Source of the DNA: Halanaerobium polyolivorans
GTDB lineage: Bacteria > Bacillota > Halanaerobiia > Halanaerobiales > Halanaerobiaceae
Reading direction: 5' to 3'
Length of the DNA stretch: 54,472 bases
Assembly: GCF_020711195.1 (NCBI RefSeq)
Contig: NZ_JAJFAT010000015.1
Location: 1 to 54,472 of the forward strand
Every line of letters begins with the position of its first letter. Position 1 is the first letter of the stretch. Both the position numbers and the translations under genes were made by a program. This document shows, piece by piece, positions 47,776 through 54,472 of the stretch. Under the pieces are notes generated by a model. The model searched no databases. It had not been told where the DNA came from and saw only the letters and a program-made list of their open reading frames with translations.

Positions 47776-48942
47776 ATGTATGATTATATGTTACCAACGG
47801 TTAATTTCATGGGTGCAGGTTCAGTTAAAGTAGTAGGAGAAAGAGCAAAAATACTGGGGGCAGAAAAAGTCCTTTTAGTTACCGATCAATTTTTAAGTAA
47901 TTTAGAAGGTGGCCCTTTTGAGACAGTAGTTAAATATATTGAAGAAGCTGGTTTAGAATATGCTGTTTATGATGGTGTAAAGGCTAATCCAAGAGACACT
48001 AATGTTTATGAAGGCTTAGAAATCTACCAAAATGAAAATTGTGATATGATTGTAACAGTAGGTGGAGGTAGTCCCCATGATTGTGGAAAAGCAATCGGAG
48101 TTGCTGCAACTCATGATGGAGATCTCTATAAGGATTATGCAGGAGTAGAAAAACTAGAAAATGAAACACCGCCAATGATCTGTGTTAATACAACCGCTGG
48201 AACTGCAAGTGAGGTTACCCGCCATGCAGTTATTACCGATACTTCCCAAAAACCACATGTAAAATTTGTCATAGTTAGCTGGCGCAATGTTCCTGATCTT
48301 TCTATCAATGATCCTGAACTTATGGTAGACAAACCTGCTGCTTTAACTGCAGCAACAGGCATGGATGCTCTAACTCATGCTTTAGAAAGCTATGTATCTA
48401 CAGGAGCTAATTCTTTAACAGATGCAGCTGCCAAAGAAGCTATGGAGTTAATTGCAAAATATTTAAGAAGAGCAGTCTATAATGGAGAAGATTTAGAGGC
48501 CAGAGAAGAAATGGCTAATGCATCAGTTTTAGCCGGTTTTGCCTTCAATAATGGTGGTTTAGGTTATGTCCATGCTATGGCTCACCAGTTAGGTGGTTTT
48601 TATGATATGCCACATGGAATTGCAAATGCAATTTTGCTGCCTTATGTTGAGAAGTTCAATTTAGGTGCTAAAATAGACAAATTTGCTAAAGTAGCAGAAA
48701 TATTTGGTGTACCTACAGCTGGACTATCTCAAAGAGAAGCTGCTGAAAAAGCTTTAGAGGCAATTGTTGAGTTGGCAGAAGATATTGGTATTCCAACTTC
48801 TTTAAGTGAATCAGAATATGATGTTAAAGAAAAAGATTTTGCAGAGATGGCCAGACTGGCCCTTGAAGATGGTAATGCTTTAAGCAATCCCAGAAAAGCA
48901 AGTGAAGAAGAAATAGTAGGGATTTTCAAAGCAGCTTTTTAA
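47776..48942 (+). CDS. Iron-containing alcohol dehydrogenase (group III)
   Basis: This NAD(P)-dependent dehydrogenase (388 aa) has the cofactor motif VGGGSPHDCGKAIG (about 95-108), TTAGTASEVTRHAVI and metal ligands D197, H201 (MDALTHALE), H266 (YVHAMAHQLGG) and H280 (MPHGIAN). Relatives include 1,3-propanediol, methanol and lactaldehyde dehydrogenases. ATG at 47776 follows AAAGGAGG. It has a strong promoter and operator-like sites and ends at a terminator, so it is a tightly controlled single-gene unit. The alcohol cannot be named from sequence. Confidence 0.92.
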   Translation: MYDYMLPTVNFMGAGSVKVVGERAKILGAEKVLLVTDQFLSNLEGGPFETVVKYIEEAGLEYAVYDGVKANPRDTNVYEGLEIYQNENCDMIVTVGGGSPHDCGKAIGVAATHDGDLYKDYAGVEKLENETPPMICVNTTAGTASEVTRHAVITDTSQKPHVKFVIVSWRNVPDLSINDPELMVDKPAALTAATGMDALTHALESYVSTGANSLTDAAAKEAMELIAKYLRRAVYNGEDLEAREEMANASVLAGFAFNNGGLGYVHAMAHQLGGFYDMPHGIANAILLPYVEKFNLGAKIDKFAKVAEIFGVPTAGLSQREAAEKALEAIVELAEDIGIPTSLSESEYDVKEKDFAEMARLALEDGNALSNPRKASEEEIVGIFKAAF

Positions 48943-48967
48943 GAAAAGCAAATTTAAATATATATTA

Positions 48968-48996
48968 AACCTCTATCTATAAGATAGGGGTTTTTT
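48968..48996 (+). terminator. Terminator after the alcohol dehydrogenase gene
   Basis: AACCTCTATCT (48968-48978) pairs with AGATAGGGGTT (48982-48992), one G-U pair, followed by six T. Confidence 0.88.
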
Positions 48997-49076
48997 CGTT
49001 AAAAGATATTAAAGGGATTTAATCTTTTATCTTAAATTAATATATAAAGAGGCTTTTAAGAAAGGGGAGATCATAA

Positions 49077-49736
49077 ATGGCAAAACTTGCTCTTATCCAT
49101 ACAACAGCTGTGACTGTAGAAACATTAAATAATTTAAGCAGAGAAAAAGCTCCAGATCTGCAGATAATTAATTTAGTAGATGATTCGATTCTAGGAGAAT
49201 TGATTGCTAACGAGGCTGATTTAAGTCTGGTAGAAAAAAGGGTTAAATACTATATTAAAACTATGGTTGAACAAAAAGCAGATTTAGTCATGAGTGCCTG
49301 CTCATCTATTGGAGAAATCTTTGCAAAGGAAAATGAAAAATATGAAATCCCTATTATGCGGATCGATTCTGCAATGGCAGAAAAGGCTGTAGAAAATGCT
49401 AAGAGTATTGGAGTAGCAGCTACCTTAGCAACCACTCTTAGACCTAGTACAGAGCTGATTAAAAATAAAGGGAGGGCGGTAAATAAAGAGCTTGAACTAA
49501 AAACAGCATTAGCAGATCAAGCATATCAAAAATTAATGGCAGGAGATCAAAAAGCACATGATCAACTTTTAGCAGAAAAATTAAAAGAACTGGCAGAAGA
49601 GGTAGAGATAGTTGTTCTTGCCCAGGCATCTATGGCAAGAGTTATAAAAGTTCTGCCTGAAAAACTGCAGGCTAAATTTTTAACTAGTCCTGAACTTGGA
49701 ATAGAAAAAGCGCTGCAGCAATTAGAAAAAAGTTAA
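49077..49736 (+). CDS. Aspartate/glutamate racemase-family protein
   Basis: The 219-residue protein has the Asp/Glu/hydantoin racemase fold: ALIHTTAVTVETLN at the start and the first active-site cysteine C75 in VMSACSSIGE. The second cysteine, expected in an LGCT-type motif, is replaced in VVLAQASMARV (about 183-193), so ordinary two-base racemisation is unlikely; a one-sided isomerase, decarboxylase or lyase activity or a binding role is more plausible. ATG at 49077 follows AAAGGGGAG. It lies alone between the dehydrogenase terminator and the small-RNA-like region. Confidence 0.75.
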   Translation: MAKLALIHTTAVTVETLNNLSREKAPDLQIINLVDDSILGELIANEADLSLVEKRVKYYIKTMVEQKADLVMSACSSIGEIFAKENEKYEIPIMRIDSAMAEKAVENAKSIGVAATLATTLRPSTELIKNKGRAVNKELELKTALADQAYQKLMAGDQKAHDQLLAEKLKELAEEVEIVVLAQASMARVIKVLPEKLQAKFLTSPELGIEKALQQLEKS

Positions 49737-49740
49737 ATAA

Positions 49741-49828
49741 AAAGAGGAAGACTTCACAAATTTTCTCTGCTCATTAAGAAAAAAAGTGAAGTCTCTGCGT
49801 TGGAAATTATGTCTTAGCCTTATAATTG
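49741..49828 (-). ncRNA. Candidate small RNA, copy 1
   Basis: Read on the minus strand: conserved AGGCTAAGACAT (49820-49809), a variable linker, a 9-bp stem AGACTTCAC/GTGAAGTCT (49794-49786 with 49757-49749), an inner stem-loop containing GAGCA, then TTCCTCTTTTT as U-rich tail. Copy 2 has the same order with a different stem sequence. No strong promoter is visible for this copy. Confidence 0.42.
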
Positions 49829-49950
49829 ATCAGGAAAATTATTTAGCCTGGGCTAAAATTTTTAATTTCTGCTATTAGTTTACACTAAAAAAAAGACTTT
49901 TTAAAGCTTATTTTAGAAATTATCAAAAAATTCATATAATTGAACAGCTT

Positions 49951-49984
49951 TTTACTATAGCTATTTTTTAGCTACTATAGTAAA
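49951..49984. repeat. Hairpin adjoining copy 2
   Basis: TTTACTATAG (49951-49960) pairs perfectly with CTATAGTAAA (49975-49984). It lies at the 3' side of the minus-strand RNA candidate and may stop transcription or protect the end, although no U-tract follows. Confidence 0.5.
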
Positions 49985-50062
49985 GAGGAAACTCCTCAAT
50001 TCTCTTGCTCAAGGAGAAAAGAGGAGCTTTTTAATGAAAAATATGTCTTAGCCTCTTAATTA
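49982..50062 (-). ncRNA. Candidate small RNA, copy 2
   Basis: On the minus strand: start near 50062, conserved AGGCTAAGACAT (50054-50043), linker, stem CTCCTC/GAGGAG (50026-50021 with 49997-49992), an inner TTCTCC/GAGAA stem-loop with GAGCA, then TTTCCTCTTT. The outer stem differs from copy 1 but still pairs. C/U-rich stretches (CTCCTC, CTCCTT, CCTCTTT) could pair with ribosome binding sites. A consensus promoter lies directly upstream. Confidence 0.5.
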
Positions 50063-50068
50063 TCTAGT

Positions 50069-50097
50069 ATTATATTGCAATATTTTTTGCTTGTCAA
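50069..50097 (-). promoter_or_regulatory. Consensus promoter for small RNA copy 2
   Basis: On the minus strand TTGACA (50097-50092) and TATAAT (50074-50069) are both perfect, with a 17-bp spacer; there is no minus-strand protein gene downstream. TGCTTGTCAAGCA (50088-50100) is also palindromic. Confidence 0.7.
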
Positions 50098-50233
50098 GCA
50101 TTTATTAAGATAAATTAAAAATTGTTATCGAATAATTTCATTTAATATTAGGGATAAGTAACTGCAGAAAAGAGAAGATCAGCCAATTTAGAGCTCTAAA
50201 AATACTGCAAAAAGTACTTGCATACTATTATAC

Positions 50234-50370
50234 AGCGATTTTTCTTTATTTGTTTTTTTGTAAAAAAGACTGATTTAATTGAATATAAATAAAAATAATG
50301 AAAAAATATAAAAGAAAATAAAAATAAATAATAAAAATCGCTTGCATTACTTTTTGTCTTATGGTATTAT
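50234..50370 (+). promoter_or_regulatory. rpiB operon promoter with a spaced inverted repeat
   Basis: TTGCAT (50342-50347) and TATTAT (50365-50370) are 17 bp apart. AGCGATTTTT (50234-50243) and AAAAATCGCT (50333-50342) are exact inverted copies about 90 bp apart; the second touches the -35, so a looping repressor is possible. The remaining A-rich sequence between them shows no gene. Confidence 0.6.
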
Positions 50371-50423
50371 CTAATTGAGAAAGAAAATAAGCAGGCTTAA
50401 AACTTATTTAGGAGGGTTTAAAT

Positions 50424-50906
50424 ATGAGTGATAAAGTTAATAAAAAGATCGTTATTGGTGCAGCAGCAGCAGGTATAGAACTTAAAGAAACAATAAAAGA
50501 ATTGATGGATGATTTAGGTGTAGAGTATGAAGATGTTGGTCTTAATTCAGCAGATGAAGATGTCTATTATCCAACAGTTTCCAAAAGAGTTGCCGAAAAG
50601 ATAATTGAAAGTGGCTATGAAAAAGAAGGTATCATAATCTGTGGTACAGGGATAGGAGTTGCAATTACGGCAAATAAATTCCCTAAAATTTATGCAGCCC
50701 AGGTATATGACTGTTATGGAGCTGAAAGAGCAGCCTTAAGTAATGATGCAAATGTAATAACCTTAGGTTCAAGAATTACCGGTTCTGTTTTAGCACAAAA
50801 AATAGTTAAAGAATGGTTAGGCTTAGAATTCAAACCAAGCCGTTCATCTAAAAAACTAGCTGAAATATATGAAATGGAAGCAGAAAACTTAAAAGATATT
50901 AAATAA
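50424..50906 (+). CDS. RpiB/LacAB-family sugar-phosphate isomerase with altered active site
   Basis: The protein has the RpiB fold signatures: [18 protein letters not shown] at the start, catalytic C73 in [15 protein letters not shown], and [14 protein letters not shown]. However, the Asp-His of canonical RpiB (GxDHAG) is AA here, and the His before NDANV is Ser, so substrate phosphate binding or ring opening must differ. It is 160 aa, near normal. It starts the transaldolase-transketolase operon, so a pentose or tetrose phosphate is the likely substrate, but simple ribose-5-phosphate isomerase activity should not be assumed. ATG at 50424 follows TAGGAGGG. Confidence 0.82.
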   Translation: MSDKVNKKIVIGAAAAGIELKETIKELMDDLGVEYEDVGLNSADEDVYYPTVSKRVAEKIIESGYEKEGIIICGTGIGVAITANKFPKIYAAQVYDCYGAERAALSNDANVITLGSRITGSVLAQKIVKEWLGLEFKPSRSSKKLAEIYEMEAENLKDIK

Positions 50907-50932
50907 GAAAGCCAAAAATAAGGAGTGATAAG

Positions 50933-51586
50933 ATGAAGTTTTTTATAGATACAGCTAATTTAGAAGAAATTAAAAAAGCAGAAAGTCTGGGAGTTATTGA
51001 TGGGGTGACAACTAATCCTTCTCTGGTTGCTAAAGAAGGAGATATTGATTTTGAAACAAGAATCAAAGAGATTTGTGAGATAGTTGATGGTCCTGTAAGT
51101 GCTGAGGTAGTTGCTTTAGATGCAGAAGGAATGATTGCAGAAGCAAGAGAATTAGCAAAAATAGCTGAAAATGTAGTTATTAAAATTCCAATGACAATGG
51201 AAGGCTTAAAAGCTGTTAAAACTTTAAGTAAAGAAGGTATAGATACAAATGTAACTTTGATCTTCTCTGCTAATCAGGCTCTTTTAGCTGCAAAAGCTGG
51301 AGCTACTTTTGCCAGTCCTTTTATCGGTAGATTAGATGATAGAGCTCATGATGGGATGGATTTAATTAAAGAAATAGTGCAGATTTATGATAACTATGAC
51401 TTAGATACAGAAATAATCTCTGCTAGTATAAGACATCCTATGCATGTTAAAAATGCAGCTTTAGCTGGAGCTCATATTGCAACTATACCATTTAATGTAA
51501 TTGAAACTCTTTCTAAACATCCTTTAACTGATATAGGAATTGAAAGATTTTTAGAAGACTGGAATAAAACACAAGGTTCTAAATAA
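50933..51586 (+). CDS. tal: Transaldolase, small TalC/MipB type
   Basis: This 217-residue class I aldolase has the [12 protein letters not shown] and GVTTNPSL motifs and the Schiff-base lysine K84 in [17 protein letters not shown] and [10 protein letters not shown] follow. It belongs to the small transaldolase/fructose-6-phosphate aldolase group; a role as true transaldolase is favoured by the adjacent transketolase. ATG at 50933 follows AAGGAGTG, 26 bp after the isomerase gene. Full length. Confidence 0.92.
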   Translation: MKFFIDTANLEEIKKAESLGVIDGVTTNPSLVAKEGDIDFETRIKEICEIVDGPVSAEVVALDAEGMIAEARELAKIAENVVIKIPMTMEGLKAVKTLSKEGIDTNVTLIFSANQALLAAKAGATFASPFIGRLDDRAHDGMDLIKEIVQIYDNYDLDTEIISASIRHPMHVKNAALAGAHIATIPFNVIETLSKHPLTDIGIERFLEDWNKTQGSK

Positions 51587-51605
51587 ATAAGAAGGTGGTT
51601 ATGAA

Positions 51606-53576
51606 ATGTTAAATAAAATAGCAAAAACTGTTCGGGGTCTGGCTGCTGATGCAGTTGAAGATGCCAGCTCTGGACATCCAGGTTTACCAATTGGTTGTGC
51701 TGAAATTGGAGCAGTTCTTTATGGAGAAGTAATGAACTATGATCCACAAAAAACTGATTGGGCAAATAGAGATCGCTTTGTACTTTCAGCAGGCCATGGC
51801 TCAATGCTGCAGTATGCTTATCATCATCTAGCAGGCTTTGACCTTTCTTTAGCTGATCTGAAGAATTTCCGTCAGCTTGGTTCAAATACTCCCGGTCATC
51901 CAGAATATGGTTGGACTGATGGAGTAGAAACTACAACCGGTCCTTTAGGCCAGGGTTTTGCCAATGCTGTAGGAATGGCTTTAGCTGAGGAGATTAAAGC
52001 TGCTAAGTTTAATTCAGCAGAGCATAAAATTGTTGATCACTACACCTATAGTTTAGCTGGAGATGGCTGTATGATGGAAGGTGTAAGTTCAGAGGCAGCT
52101 TCTTTAGCCGGACATTTAGGTTTAGCAAAACTAATAGTTATTTATGATGATAATGATATTTCTATTGCCGGTAGTACAGACCTCACCTTTACAGAGGATG
52201 TAGCAGCCAGGTTTAAAGCTTATAACTGGCAGGTAATAGAAGATGTAGATGGACATGATGGTCAAGCTATCAAAGCTGCTATTGAAAAAGCAAAGGCAGA
52301 AACTGATAAACCAAGCCTAATTATGGCCAAAACAAAAATTGCCTGTGGTGCCCCAACTAAAGAAGGTACAGCTGCTTCTCATGGAGCTCCATTAGGTGAA
52401 GCTGAAGTAAAAGGCTTAAAAGAAAATATTGGTCTACCTGTAGATGAAAAATACTATATTCCAAGTGAAGTTGAAAAATATTTTGCTGAACATCAGGAAA
52501 AATTGAAAGCTGAACGGGTAAAATGGGAAGCTGAATTTGCAGACTGGGCAGCAGCAAATCCAGAACTTAAAAAAGCCTGGGATCAAGCAGAAAATCAAAT
52601 GCTGCCAGCAGATCTTAAAACAAGCCTTGAAAATCTAGAGATCAAAGCACCTGCTTCAACTAGAGATGCCTCTGGAGCTGTTTTAAAAGAGATGGCAGAT
52701 CAAATCGATTATCTACTTGGTGGTTCAGCTGACTTAGCACCTTCTAATAGAAGTTATTTAGATAAATATGCTGAAATTCAAAAAGATAATTATAATGGTC
52801 GTAATATCCGTTTTGGAGTTAGAGAACATGCTATGGGAGCAATAGTTAATGGAATTTCTCTCTATGGTGGTTTTAGACCATATTGTGCAACCTTCCTGGT
52901 CTTTAGTGATTATATGAAACCTGCAATTAGAATGGCTGCTTTAATGAAACAACCTGTTATTTATATCTTTACCCATGACTCAATCTACATTGGTGAAGAT
53001 GGACCAACCCATCAGCCTGTAGAACATTTAGAAGCTCTAAGAATTATTCCAGGCCTTAAAGTGATAAGACCGGCTGATGAAGAAGAAACAAAAGCTGCCT
53101 GGTTAGAAGCACTGGAAAATAAATCAGGTCCTACCGCCCTTATTTTAACAAGACAGGGTTTAGCACATCTAGAAAAAGAAAAAGATTTCTGGACAGGCAC
53201 TAAAAAAGGTGGCTATACTGTTTTATCCACTCAAGCTGAAAAATATGATTATACATTTTTAGCAAGTGGAAGTGAAGTTTCACTGGCAGTTGAAACAGCA
53301 AATAAGCTAATAACAGAAGAGAAAAAAGAAGTTAGGGTAATCTCTGTACCAGATAGAAAAACCCTGACTACTCAAAAAGACTATGCTAAAACTTTAACTG
53401 CAAATAGTGAAAAAACAGTTGTAATAGAAGCAGGTATTGGCAGTGGCTGGTATCAACTTCTAGAGGGTGACTATGAACTGATTACGGTTGAAGATTATGG
53501 AGAAAGTGGCCCTGGTCATCAAATTGCAGAAGAAAAAGGTTTTAGAGTAGATAAAATTATAGAAAAAATAAGCTAA
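51606..53576 (+). CDS. tkt: Transketolase
   Basis: This thiamine-diphosphate enzyme of the non-oxidative pentose phosphate pathway is complete (656 aa). It has the N-terminal DAVEDASSGHPGLPIGCAE segment, the ThDP/metal-binding stretch SLAGDGCMMEGVSSEAA with YDDNDISI, the pyrimidine-domain GVREHAMGAIVNGIS, and the GEDGPTHQPVEHL motif. ATG at 51606 is preceded by AGAAGGTGG, 19 bp after tal. Together with the isomerase and transaldolase it links pentose and hexose phosphates, which suits the sugar uptake systems elsewhere in the window. Confidence 0.95.
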   Translation: MLNKIAKTVRGLAADAVEDASSGHPGLPIGCAEIGAVLYGEVMNYDPQKTDWANRDRFVLSAGHGSMLQYAYHHLAGFDLSLADLKNFRQLGSNTPGHPEYGWTDGVETTTGPLGQGFANAVGMALAEEIKAAKFNSAEHKIVDHYTYSLAGDGCMMEGVSSEAASLAGHLGLAKLIVIYDDNDISIAGSTDLTFTEDVAARFKAYNWQVIEDVDGHDGQAIKAAIEKAKAETDKPSLIMAKTKIACGAPTKEGTAASHGAPLGEAEVKGLKENIGLPVDEKYYIPSEVEKYFAEHQEKLKAERVKWEAEFADWAAANPELKKAWDQAENQMLPADLKTSLENLEIKAPASTRDASGAVLKEMADQIDYLLGGSADLAPSNRSYLDKYAEIQKDNYNGRNIRFGVREHAMGAIVNGISLYGGFRPYCATFLVFSDYMKPAIRMAALMKQPVIYIFTHDSIYIGEDGPTHQPVEHLEALRIIPGLKVIRPADEEETKAAWLEALENKSGPTALILTRQGLAHLEKEKDFWTGTKKGGYTVLSTQAEKYDYTFLASGSEVSLAVETANKLITEEKKEVRVISVPDRKTLTTQKDYAKTLTANSEKTVVIEAGIGSGWYQLLEGDYELITVEDYGESGPGHQIAEEKGFRVDKIIEKIS

Positions 53577-53603
53577 AATTTAAATTCAAATAAAAAATTT
53601 AAA

Positions 53604-53636
53604 GCAGGCTCTGGAATATCAAGTTCTAGAGCCTGC
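53604..53636. terminator. Hairpin after transketolase
   Basis: GCAGGCTCTGGAA (53604-53616) pairs with TTCTAGAGCCTGC (53624-53636), with one G-U pair. The plus-strand side lacks a T-run, so termination efficiency is uncertain; the minus-strand side is T-rich. Confidence 0.6.
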
Positions 53637-53696
53637 CTATAAAAGATAAATTTCAGAATATTATTATAAAAAATCCTGAATTTTTGCAAAAATCTT

Positions 53697-53725
53697 TTGA
53701 CTTCCTTTAAATATGATGTTATAAT
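53697..53725 (+). promoter_or_regulatory. Promoter of glpP
   Basis: TTGACT (53697-53702) and TATAAT (53720-53725) with a 17-bp spacer. Confidence 0.8.
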
Positions 53726-53774
53726 TATAAATGTGATAAGAAATAAAAGTTTAAACGTAAAAAAATAAAAGGTT

Positions 53775-54362
53775 GTGAAAAATATTAATAAGAGCAAATT
53801 ACTGATAAGTGAATTATTTAAGCAAAAATTGATTATACCATCACTTAGAAAACTAAGAGATCTTGATACTGCTCTTGAGAGTTCAGCTCCTGCCCTTTAT
53901 TTATCCAATGTTCACATTGGGAACTTAAAATCAATCACAGAAAGATGCCATCAAAAAAATAAACTTGTCTTTGTTCATACCAAATTAATCGGTGGTTTTA
54001 AGGCTGATCAGACAGGGATTAAATTATTAAAGAACTCATATAAAGTTGATGGATTATTTTCTACCAATCCCCAGACTATTAGTTCAGCTCAAAAAGAAGG
54101 TCTTTTTGCCATTCAGAGATTGTTTTTTATGGATTCTATCTCAACTGACTATGCACTTGATAATCTGAAAAACTCAAATCCTGATGCCTGTGAGCTTTTA
54201 CCTTCTCCTATAGCTTTAAAAGTTAAGGATAAGATTAAAAAGGTAGCTCCTGATATTCCGCTTCTAGCAGCAGGTTATATAGATAATCAGGCCTTAGTTG
54301 AGGAGATCTTTAAATCTGGTTTAGATGGTTTAACAACCAGCACTAAAGAATTATGGCCTTAA
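53775..54362 (+). CDS. glpP: Glycerol-3-phosphate responsive antiterminator
   Basis: The protein is a full-length (195 aa) GlpP-family member: IIPSLRKLRDLDTALESS at the start, the VFVHTKLIGGFKADQTGIKLL segment in two parts, GLFSTNPQTISSAQKEGLFAIQR, and CELLPSPIALKV. GlpP binds glycerol 3-phosphate and lets transcription pass terminators in glp leader RNAs. It starts with GTG at 53775 after AAAAGG. No glpF, glpK or glpD lies within the window; they may follow beyond its end. The last 110 bp after the stop are A/T-rich without a visible feature. Confidence 0.9.
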   Translation: MKNINKSKLLISELFKQKLIIPSLRKLRDLDTALESSAPALYLSNVHIGNLKSITERCHQKNKLVFVHTKLIGGFKADQTGIKLLKNSYKVDGLFSTNPQTISSAQKEGLFAIQRLFFMDSISTDYALDNLKNSNPDACELLPSPIALKVKDKIKKVAPDIPLLAAGYIDNQALVEEIFKSGLDGLTTSTKELWP

Positions 54363-54472
54363 AAAAATAAATCAAAATTTTCAAAATAAAATTACTTACT
54401 AAATTGCAATAATAAATTGAACTAATTTCAAACTGTAATAATTTTACTTGTATAAAATTAGTTTTAGTTGAT

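Noticed and set aside
1-54472. CRISPR arrays, tRNA, rRNA or a replication origin
   Set aside because: No regularly spaced repeats, cloverleaf-like or rRNA-like segments, and no DnaA-box clusters were noticed by eye.

Overview
The window is low-GC DNA (A/T-rich intergenic regions, near-consensus TTGACA/TATAAT promoters, strong AGGAGG ribosome binding sites, frequent TTG/GTG starts). Gene content suggests a fermentative anaerobe of the Halanaerobiales/Clostridia type: two sigma-54 activators, a PTS, a LytSR-type pair beside cstA, a CoA-disulfide-reductase-like flavoprotein and two polysaccharide precursor genes. A periplasmic binding protein with a non-lipoprotein signal peptide fits a diderm such as Halanaerobium. 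The organism assignment is inference. No rRNA, tRNA or CRISPR array was seen.

Layout. 1-7600: the right end of an IS3-family element interrupts an O-antigen-ligase-like gene, followed by the 3' part of a surface polysaccharide locus (two GT4 glycosyltransferases, two nucleotide-sugar epimerases, an initiating sugar-phosphate transferase). 7700-9600: an AbiEi/AbiEii toxin-antitoxin pair bracketed by two near-identical palindromes. 9700-11500: manC and a heptad-repeat coiled-coil protein. 11500-15600 (minus): cstA and its LytSR-type two-component system, with a LytTR direct repeat upstream of cstA. 15700-19950: a sigma-54 activator whose sensor domain is a homologue of the TIM-barrel protein it probably controls, plus a Tm-1-like gene, with paired enhancer-like palindromes and a -24/-12 promoter. 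20100-26700: a LevR-type sigma-54 activator, galactitol-type PTS, class II aldolase, a small membrane ORF and HPr. 26900-31000: a DASS transporter, a hypothetical protein, an ABC exporter and DUF2905.

31200-35500: a minus-strand antiporter operon preceded by what looks like a fluoride (crcB) riboswitch with a terminator, then a divergent arsenite-methylation cluster (arsM, arsR, a truncated arsM-like Cys peptide) and a second manC. 35500-42300: a SorC-regulated sugar operon (ABC importer, FGGY kinase, TrpA-like aldolase). 42300-46450: nitroreductase-like protein, a TnpB-like remnant, two unknown genes, an aldo/keto reductase and a flavoprotein. 46500-49750: a TM1266-like protein, a DeoR regulator and an iron alcohol dehydrogenase with repeated candidate operators, then an Asp/Glu racemase-like protein. 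49740-50070: two related hairpin elements, probably small RNAs on the minus strand. 50400-54472: an unusual RpiB-family isomerase, transaldolase and transketolase (non-oxidative pentose phosphate), then GlpP.

The most interesting items are the enzyme-derived sensor on a sigma-54 activator (15793-19921), the fluoride riboswitch driving an antiporter (32804-32856), the twin small-RNA-like elements (49741-50062), the kinase plus TrpA-like aldolase pair (40018-42304), and the RpiB-family protein lacking its canonical Asp-His and His residues.
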